Assembly: GCA_002397275.1 (NCBI GenBank) | Contig: DHAA01000058.1 | Location: 1 to 27,489 of the forward strand | Length of the DNA: 27,489 bases | Source of the DNA: Thermacetogenium sp. UBA4966 | Lineage (GTDB): Bacteria; Bacillota; DSM-12270; Thermacetogeniales; Thermacetogeniaceae | Direction: 5' to 3' | Shown: positions 22,623 to 27,489 of the stretch, piece by piece | How positions within the stretch are numbered: the first letter of the stretch is position 1 | Layout: every line of letters begins with the position of its first letter | Notes under the pieces: model-generated | Told to the model about the DNA's origin: nothing | The model's database searches: none | The model's input: the letters and a program-made list of their open reading frames with translations, nothing else | Translations under genes and position numbers: made by a program

Positions 22623-23666
22623 TCACAGCCCGGCGCCGCCGCTGGCAAGCGCCAGAAGGGCGTTGACCACAGCAACCGCGATGGAACTGCCTCCCTGCGG
22701 GCCGATCAGGGTGATAAAAGGAATATCCGCCCCCAACAGGCGCGCCTTGGACTCCGCAGCCCCAACGAAACCGACCGGGGCGCCGATGATCAAGGCAGGC
22801 CTGACCCCCTGTTCCACCAGATCGAGCACCTCTTCCAAAGCTGTAGGCGCATTCCCGATCGCAACTATACTGCCGGGAAGGGATTGCCGGTAAGAGCGGA
22901 CGGCAACGATCGCTCTGGTTAACCCCGTGGCCTCTGCCTCTGCGCGGACTTCGTGGTGGGCGATCAGGCAAACGGCTTCCCCCCCTAATTCTTCTAAGAG
23001 AGTTTTGTTGACCCCCACCTTAACCATACGCACATCTGTAAAGAGGCTAGCTCCTTCTTTCAGGGCGGCAAGCCCCGCGGCAACAGCTTGCGGGTGAAAG
23101 CGCATCAGCGCGGCAATATCCGGATTACCGACAGCGTGAACAACCCTGCGCACAACTTCTCCGGCAGGACCGGGGAAGCGTTCGGCAAAATAATTTTTTC
23201 CCAGAGCATCCTCGATCAGCGAGCGGCTAAGCCTCGTTATCTCCCTGGGATTGCGGGGGGCGCGGCGAACAGCCGCCTGATCGCTATCTTGAAGGAGATT
23301 GTTTTCCGCTGAGCGCGCCCTTTCCATGATGATTTCCGCCACCCGGGGATCATGGCCCAAAGCCGGGGTCAGATGAAAGCGAACCCTTTCCCCGTACTGA
23401 CGCTTCAGTTCTTCCAGGGCTTGCGGAATATCCTCTTTGAGGTGCACCCCCGGAAATAATAAGGTTGGAACTATGATGATCTCTTCGATCCCTTCGCCGA
23501 CAAAGCTCTCCACCCCGTCGGCCAAGGATGGCCTGGCAAATTGAAAATAAGCGGGCGCTGTCCGCACTCCCAGGTTGGCCTGCACCATCTCCACCAGTTT
23601 TATCAATTCTTCGTTAGCGGCCTGGCGTCTGCTGCCATGGCCGAGGACAAGAACACCCTTTTTCAT
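22623..23666 (-). CDS. cbiXC: CbiX-CbiC fusion: cobaltochelatase and cobalt-precorrin-8 methylmutase
   Basis: The 347-residue protein joins two enzymes of the anaerobic B12 route. Residues 1-115 are a short, archaeal-size CbiX that inserts cobalt into sirohydrochlorin, with metal-binding His10 in VLGHGSRR and His75 in TLLFPGVHLKED. Residues about 140-345 are CbiC, which moves the C-11 methyl to C-12 in the cobalt-precorrin-8 to cobyrinate step; the catalytic His177 is in RRVVHAVGNPDIA, followed by ASLFTDVRMV and ALIIGAPVGFVGAAESK. The linker (about 115-140) is polar. ATG at 23666 has GGAGGG upstream. The two reactions lie at opposite ends of the ring pathway. Confidence 0.93.
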   Translation of the reverse strand: MKKGVLVLGHGSRRQAANEELIKLVEMVQANLGVRTAPAYFQFARPSLADGVESFVGEGIEEIIIVPTLLFPGVHLKEDIPQALEELKRQYGERVRFHLTPALGHDPRVAEIIMERARSAENNLLQDSDQAAVRRAPRNPREITRLSRSLIEDALGKNYFAERFPGPAGEVVRRVVHAVGNPDIAALMRFHPQAVAAGLAALKEGASLFTDVRMVKVGVNKTLLEELGGEAVCLIAHHEVRAEAEATGLTRAIVAVRSYRQSLPGSIVAIGNAPTALEEVLDLVEQGVRPALIIGAPVGFVGAAESKARLLGADIPFITLIGPQGGSSIAVAVVNALLALASGGAGL

Positions 23667-23689
23667 GCGCTACCCTCCATCTTTATTTC

Positions 23690-24466
23690 TTACATTCCCT
23701 CAACTATTTTTGCCCAGCTGATAACCGCCTCCGGATCAGATACGGCAGATATGGCGGCGTCGCCCGGCGGGCGTTCCACAAGAACAACAGGTATCTCCAA
23801 ATTCAGAGCGGCGCCAACTTTTTCCATAACGCCCCCCTGAGAACCGCTCTCCTTGGTCACCAGAGCCTCTGCCTGGAAATGCTTTAAAAGAGCGATATTT
23901 AATTCCCTGCTCCCCGGATATTGCAGAGCTATGATCTGCTGCGGTTTCAAACCGGCCTGCAGGCAGGCGGACAGGGCGCCCGGGAGAGGCGCCACCCTGG
24001 CGGTGAAAGAACAGTGTGCCAGCAGAGGATGCTTGGCGATAAATTCCAGGTGGTTAATTCCTATCGTCAAAAATAGGCGCCTGACCTGCAGTTCACTGAT
24101 CATTTCGGCTACGGCATTCCAGTCTTCAACCCGGTAGAGCAAATCGCTCTCCGGAAGCGGGGTCCGCGGCCGCTCCCAGCGCAGATAAGGGCGCCCCCCT
24201 TTTTGAGCGGCTTGCCTGGCCAGTCTGGTAATTTCTTCGGCAAAGGGGTGAGTAGCATCCACAATACCCTTGATCCTGTGCTTGTCCAGCAGTCTCTCCA
24301 ATCCCGCGGCATCCAGTCTCCCGGTTTTGACAACAACGCCGGGGATTTCCCGCAGCAGCGCCCCCCCGTAGGGTGTCGCCGCGCTGGCCAAAACCTTTAT
24401 ACCGGCGTTGACCAAAGAAGAAGCCAGTTCTCTCCCCTCCTTCGTTCCCGCCAGCAGCAGAATCAT
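23690..24466 (-). CDS. cbiJ: cobalt-precorrin-6A reductase
   Basis: This 258-residue enzyme reduces the corrin ring with NADPH. It has the CbiJ/CobK pattern: N-terminal ILLLAGTKEGRELASSL, then GIVDATHPFAEEI, RPYLRWERP, LFLTIGINHLEFI, and near the end LVTKESGSQGG with ALNLEIPVVLVERP. ATG at 24466 has GAGGAG upstream and overlaps the stop of cbiH by 4 bases (ATGA), so translation is coupled. Length is normal. The next gene, cbiX-cbiC, starts 23 bases downstream. Confidence 0.93.
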   Translation of the reverse strand: MILLLAGTKEGRELASSLVNAGIKVLASAATPYGGALLREIPGVVVKTGRLDAAGLERLLDKHRIKGIVDATHPFAEEITRLARQAAQKGGRPYLRWERPRTPLPESDLLYRVEDWNAVAEMISELQVRRLFLTIGINHLEFIAKHPLLAHCSFTARVAPLPGALSACLQAGLKPQQIIALQYPGSRELNIALLKHFQAEALVTKESGSQGGVMEKVGAALNLEIPVVLVERPPGDAAISAVSDPEAVISWAKIVEGM

Positions 24467-25308
24467 CGCTCCTCACCCCCAGCGATGCGGTAGCCCCGGG
24501 GAGTGATCATCAGGCCATCCTGGACATAGGACTTACTGTTGCCCACGATAACCAGAGAACACATGTTGATCTCCTCCTCTAAAAACTTTTCCAGATCGGA
24601 AACAACAACCTTTTGGCCATCGCGGGCGGCGCCGGTTACAATCCCCACCGGGGTCGCCGGCGACCGGTAGTCGAGCAGAAGATCTCGGGCCTCCCGGATC
24701 TGCAGTACCCGGCTTTTGCTCTTGGGATTATAAAAAACAATGACAAAGTCCCCCTCGGCCGCGGCTTTGACGCGGCGCAGGATCACCTCCCAGGGGGTAA
24801 GGAGATCGCTGAGGCTGATCACCGCAAAATCATGCATCAATGGCGCTCCCAAAAGCGCCGCCGCAGCGGAGGCTGCGGTAATCCCCGGGATCACCGTAAA
24901 ATCAATCTGCCCCTGGCCACCCATTGTGAACAGCAGTTCCAGAACCAGTCCGGCCATTCCGTAGATGCCGGCATCGCCGCTGCTGACGACCGCGACGCTG
25001 CGGCCTGCCAGCGCCAGGTCTAGAGCCCGGCGGGCGCGCTCCGCCTCCAGGCGCATCCCGCTCTTAATCACCTCTTGCTCCGGAGTGAGAATCCCTTCTA
25101 TTAACTCCACATAGGGACGATATCCCACAACAACATCAGCTTCATTGAGCGCCCGCAGAGCTCTCCCGCTCAGATCCTCCGTATCTCCCGGCCCGATTCC
25201 GACCACAGCAAGCCGGCTTCTGCCAGGGCCACGGTTACCCTGCCCACCTTTGTCTTGGAGAGAATCAGCCGTCCCTCCGCCACAACTGCTAAAGCCGCTG
25301 TTTCGCAT
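24463..25308 (-). CDS. cbiH: cobalt-precorrin-3B C17-methyltransferase
   Basis: This SAM-dependent enzyme methylates C-17 with ring contraction in the corrin pathway. The methylase fold starts at VVGIGPGDTEDLSG (about residue 36 of the long form) and has the SAM-binding VVSSGDAGIYGMA. From ATG at 25308 (AGGGG 10 bases upstream) the protein has 281 residues and overlaps cbiG by 139 bases, with a Gly/Ser-rich leader of about 33 residues not usual for the family. A GTG inside GCTGTGGTC at about 25204 would remove the leader and most of the overlap, but has no good ribosome site. The start is therefore uncertain; the rest is secure. Confidence 0.9.
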   Translation of the reverse strand: MRNSGFSSCGGGTADSLQDKGGQGNRGPGRSRLAVVGIGPGDTEDLSGRALRALNEADVVVGYRPYVELIEGILTPEQEVIKSGMRLEAERARRALDLALAGRSVAVVSSGDAGIYGMAGLVLELLFTMGGQGQIDFTVIPGITAASAAAALLGAPLMHDFAVISLSDLLTPWEVILRRVKAAAEGDFVIVFYNPKSKSRVLQIREARDLLLDYRSPATPVGIVTGAARDGQKVVVSDLEKFLEEEINMCSLVIVGNSKSYVQDGLMITPRGYRIAGGEER

Positions 25309-26234
25309 ACACCACCAACCCCTACTTGTTTTTTTACAAATGATGAATCCGCAAGATGCGGATTCCGCCTCGCAACTTCCTTTAAAACAGCTGTGTCATA
25401 AAAAGCAAGAGGAATCTTCAATCTGCCGGCCGCTTCCCGCAAACCGGATTCGTCATCCTTCACCTTGTGGGATGCCAGCAGGACCACGCTCTCTCTACGC
25501 CTCCCCGCGCTCTCCAGGGCACAGCTGAGAGCATGCAAGACCTCCTCTGCGTCGACGCCGCGCTTGCAGCCGATTCCGGCCGCCAGACTGGGAGGGCAGA
25601 GACAAAGCCCCCGCCGGGCGTACTGCTCATCCTTGCGGCTCGTCACAAAAACCGGGAAACCATGATCCGGTTCGCCGCTGTCTCTTTCCAGGGGAAGGAG
25701 ATCTATCCCCTGCAGCTCCCCTGTCCCTCGCAGATCCCATTCGCTGTAGATAACCACCGGTTCGCCGGCCAGCAGAGCGCTGTTGGCCTCTTTCACCCGC
25801 TCCCTGGGCAGGGGGGGCATCATCCACTCTCTGGCCAGGAGATCAAGGGCCGGTTTACCCTGCACATCTGTGGCTGTGGTAACCACAGGCTCCGCGCCCA
25901 GCAGAGCGGCAACCTGACGCGCGAGATCGTTGCCGCCCCCCCAGTGCCCTCCTACCAGGCTCACTGCGAAACGGCCGCGTTCATCCACCGCCACCACCGC
26001 GGGGTCATCCCATTTATTCCTGAGCAAAGGCGCGGCCAGGCGCACCACAATTCCTACCGCCATGATAAAAACAAAGCTGTTATAATCGTCCCAGAGCGAA
26101 CGCACCTGTTCCGAAAGGGGAGGATCGGCAGCCACAAGATCAGCCCTTTGCTCCCCCCACCCCGCGGACAACTTCTCCGCCAAACTCTTCCCGGCTGCAG
26201 TTAAATAGATTACCGCGGTTTTTCCTTCCTCCAT
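25170..26234 (-). CDS. cbiG: cobalt-precorrin-5A hydrolase
   Basis: This 354-residue enzyme opens the ring A lactone and releases the two-carbon fragment as acetaldehyde in the anaerobic route. The N-terminal part has FIMAVGIVVRLAAPLL and SLVGGHWGGGNDLAR (family signature), and the C-terminal part has GIGCKRGVDAEEVLHAL, SHKVKDDESGLREAA and FYDTAVL. Its presence marks the oxygen-independent pathway. ATG at 26234 follows a weak GGGGGCGG. The C-terminal coding region overlaps the long form of cbiH. The gap to cbiF is 15 bases. Confidence 0.93.
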   Translation of the reverse strand: MEEGKTAVIYLTAAGKSLAEKLSAGWGEQRADLVAADPPLSEQVRSLWDDYNSFVFIMAVGIVVRLAAPLLRNKWDDPAVVAVDERGRFAVSLVGGHWGGGNDLARQVAALLGAEPVVTTATDVQGKPALDLLAREWMMPPLPRERVKEANSALLAGEPVVIYSEWDLRGTGELQGIDLLPLERDSGEPDHGFPVFVTSRKDEQYARRGLCLCPPSLAAGIGCKRGVDAEEVLHALSCALESAGRRRESVVLLASHKVKDDESGLREAAGRLKIPLAFYDTAVLKEVARRNPHLADSSFVKKQVGVGGVCETAALAVVAEGRLILSKTKVGRVTVALAEAGLLWSESGREIRRI

Positions 26235-26249
26235 GAACCGAACCGCCCC

Positions 26250-27020
26250 CTATCTGCCCTTGCGGTAACCGTGGCTGAATTCGGGATCATAGAGTAGCGA
26301 GCGGTTCCCTTGTGCCGTCAGAAAATCGCCCACAAGAACCATCGCTGTCCTGGTAATCCCGGCCTCCCGGGCAGCGGCGGCCATCTTCCCTATTGTGGTC
26401 ATAATAAAGCGCTCGCCCGGCCAGGAAACCCGCTCCACAATCGCCGCCGGCGTATCTGCGGGGAGGCTGGCCATCAGATCCGACGCCGCCTCTTCCAGGA
26501 GAGCGGCGCTCAGAAAAAGACAGATCGTCGCTCTGTGCTCACCCAGTTCTCTGAGGGATTCCGCTTCAGGAACAGGAGTTCTCCCCCCCTGTCTGGTGAT
26601 AATCACCGTTTGCGTGCCCCCGGGCACTGTCAGCTCTCTGCCCAGAAGAGCCGCCGCGGCTAAAAATGAGCTGACCCCGGGGATAACCTCCCAGGGTATC
26701 TCCTCCTCACACAAAGCGTCAATCTGCTCCTGAATCGCCCCATATAAGGATGGATCACCGGTATGAAGCCGTACAATAGTTTTCCCTGCAGCCGCGGCGG
26801 CACGGATCAGCGCCGTAGTTTCCTCCAGGGTAAGTATGGCCGTATCAAAACAGGGGACGCCGGCCCGCGTATATTTAAGCAGTTCCGCATTGACCAGCGA
26901 TCCGGCATAAAGGACCATATCCGCCTCTTTTAACAGCCTCATCCCCTTTGCGGTAATCAACTCGGGGTCTCCGGGACCGGCGCCCACAAAATAAACTACC
27001 CCCTTCTGCCGCTCACCCAT
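26250..27020 (-). CDS. cbiF: cobalt-precorrin-4 C11-methyltransferase
   Basis: This 256-residue SAM-dependent methylase adds the C-11 methyl group. It starts VYFVGAGPGDPELITAKG, the family glycine loop, and has LYAGSLVNAELL, LHTGDPSLYGAIQEQ and PGVSSFLAAAALL. ATG at 27020 overlaps the end of cbiL by 8 bases, so the two are probably translated together. Length is normal and no substitution in the SAM loops is visible. Confidence 0.95.
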   Translation of the reverse strand: MGERQKGVVYFVGAGPGDPELITAKGMRLLKEADMVLYAGSLVNAELLKYTRAGVPCFDTAILTLEETTALIRAAAAAGKTIVRLHTGDPSLYGAIQEQIDALCEEEIPWEVIPGVSSFLAAAALLGRELTVPGGTQTVIITRQGGRTPVPEAESLRELGEHRATICLFLSAALLEEAASDLMASLPADTPAAIVERVSWPGERFIMTTIGKMAAAAREAGITRTAMVLVGDFLTAQGNRSLLYDPEFSHGYRKGR

Positions 27021-27489
27021 CTTTACGCTCCACCTTCCTCACTATAATCAATGAAAAATAATCTCTGGGTATTTCTTCGCCCGAAGCCAGGTCGTCCAGC
27101 ATTACCTGCCCGGGCATCCCGCACCTGGAGATATAAACAGCGTCCCCCAGGCGGCCGCAATCTTGTAAAAGGTCAAGGATTTCATCCAGTACAGATCCCA
27201 CTTTCAGCAGAACCACATTTTCAAAATCAGACAAAACCATCTTCAGATACTCCCGCCCCCGGGTTGCAGGGACAACGGCCAGGGCATCCTGGCCACAGGT
27301 AAGAGCGCAATTAAACAAAGCCGCGGCCGCGCTGAAGGAGGTGATCCCGGGAACTGTTTCCACAGCCAGATCCGGCTCCAATTTGAGCAGGGCCTCCAAC
27401 AGATAGGCATGGGTGCTGTAGAGCGCGCTATCTCCTAGAGTGACAAAGGCGGCGTCCTTCCCCTCTCTGAGCACGGCGAGCACCTGTTC
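27013..27489 (-). CDS. cbiL: cobalt-precorrin-2 C20-methyltransferase, 5' end outside window
   Basis: The frame is open to the right edge, so only the last 156-158 residues are seen; full members have about 230. The SAM-binding VTLGDSALYSTHAYLLEAL and VPGITSFSAAAALF match CbiL/CobI, which adds the C-20 methyl as the first ring methylation after cobalt insertion. It ends 8 bases inside cbiF. Genes expected further upstream (cbiT, cbiE, cbiD, cbiA) and any cobalamin riboswitch would lie beyond the window. Confidence 0.9.
   Translation of the reverse strand, partial: EQVLAVLREGKDAAFVTLGDSALYSTHAYLLEALLKLEPDLAVETVPGITSFSAAAALFNCALTCGQDALAVVPATRGREYLKMVLSDFENVVLLKVGSVLDEILDLLQDCGRLGDAVYISRCGMPGQVMLDDLASGEEIPRDYFSLIIVRKVERKDG

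Noticed and set aside
22573..22971. Minus-strand frame running from cbiX-cbiC into the repeat
   Set aside because: Its N-terminal part is out of frame with cbiC and shows only low-complexity Arg/Gly sequence.
25467..26204. 245-codon plus-strand open frame
   Set aside because: It is antisense to cbiG, which has clear family motifs; no start signal is present.

Overview
The window looks like a chromosomal segment of an anaerobic, low-to-mid GC Gram-positive bacterium of the class Clostridia (Peptococcaceae, Moorella or Thermacetogenium type). The reasons are strong AGGAGG-type ribosome sites with several TTG starts, competence genes comFA/comFC, an archaeal-type fructose-1,6-bisphosphate aldolase/phosphatase, a rubrerythrin-desulfoferrodoxin-flavodiiron-rubredoxin operon, and the anaerobic corrin pathway. 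The genus is an inference. No rRNA, tRNA or CRISPR was seen.

Layout. Positions 1-6581 (minus strand): a degenerate phosphohexomutase-like gene, an orphan NarL-type response regulator, a short glycosyltransferase-like membrane protein, comFA, comFC and a DUF1614-type membrane protein that runs off the left edge. Positions 6582-6968: a composite non-coding repeat. Positions 6918-7612: a RelB/DinJ-RelE toxin-antitoxin pair behind a near-perfect promoter. Positions 7746-8033: an FmdB-type zinc ribbon protein. Positions 8265-11245 (minus): an oxygen-defence operon rbr-dfx-fprA-hrb with promoter and terminator. Positions 11586-14121 (plus): an unknown helical protein, then motA-motB. Positions 14137-15268 (minus): galU and a small NifU-like protein, overlapping. 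Positions 15400-17000: a gene graveyard with an IS21-type istB tail, a relE toxin broken by an in-frame stop beside its intact antitoxin, and two copies of an unrecognised decayed coding segment. Positions 17086-18039: a NERD-domain protein. Positions 18313-19587 (plus): the FBP aldolase/phosphatase. Positions 19641-21302 (minus): murJ. Positions 21428-27489 (minus): cobalamin genes cbiL-cbiF-cbiG-cbiH-cbiJ-cbiX/cbiC-cobQ, entering from the right edge.

How the genes fit together. The cob cluster converts cobalt-precorrin-2 towards cobyric acid, with cobalt insertion and the C-15 methyl migration fused in one protein. The rbr-dfx-fprA-hrb operon forms an electron chain that reduces peroxide, superoxide and O2 or NO. 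FBP aldolase/phosphatase drives gluconeogenesis and galU makes UDP-glucose for envelope polymers, while MurJ flips lipid II.

Most notable: (1) the phosphohexomutase homologue at 5163-6581 has lost the phosphoserine and two of three metal-binding aspartates but keeps the sugar- and phosphate-binding loops; (2) cobQ keeps its ATP-binding domain and C-terminal tail but lacks the glutamine amidotransferase domain; (3) a two-module composite repeat (hairpin A - palindrome B - hairpin A) occurs at 6706-6881 and 22302-22617, in opposite orientations, with hairpin stems that differ in sequence but keep pairing; (4) a toxin gene is disarmed by one stop codon beside an intact antitoxin.
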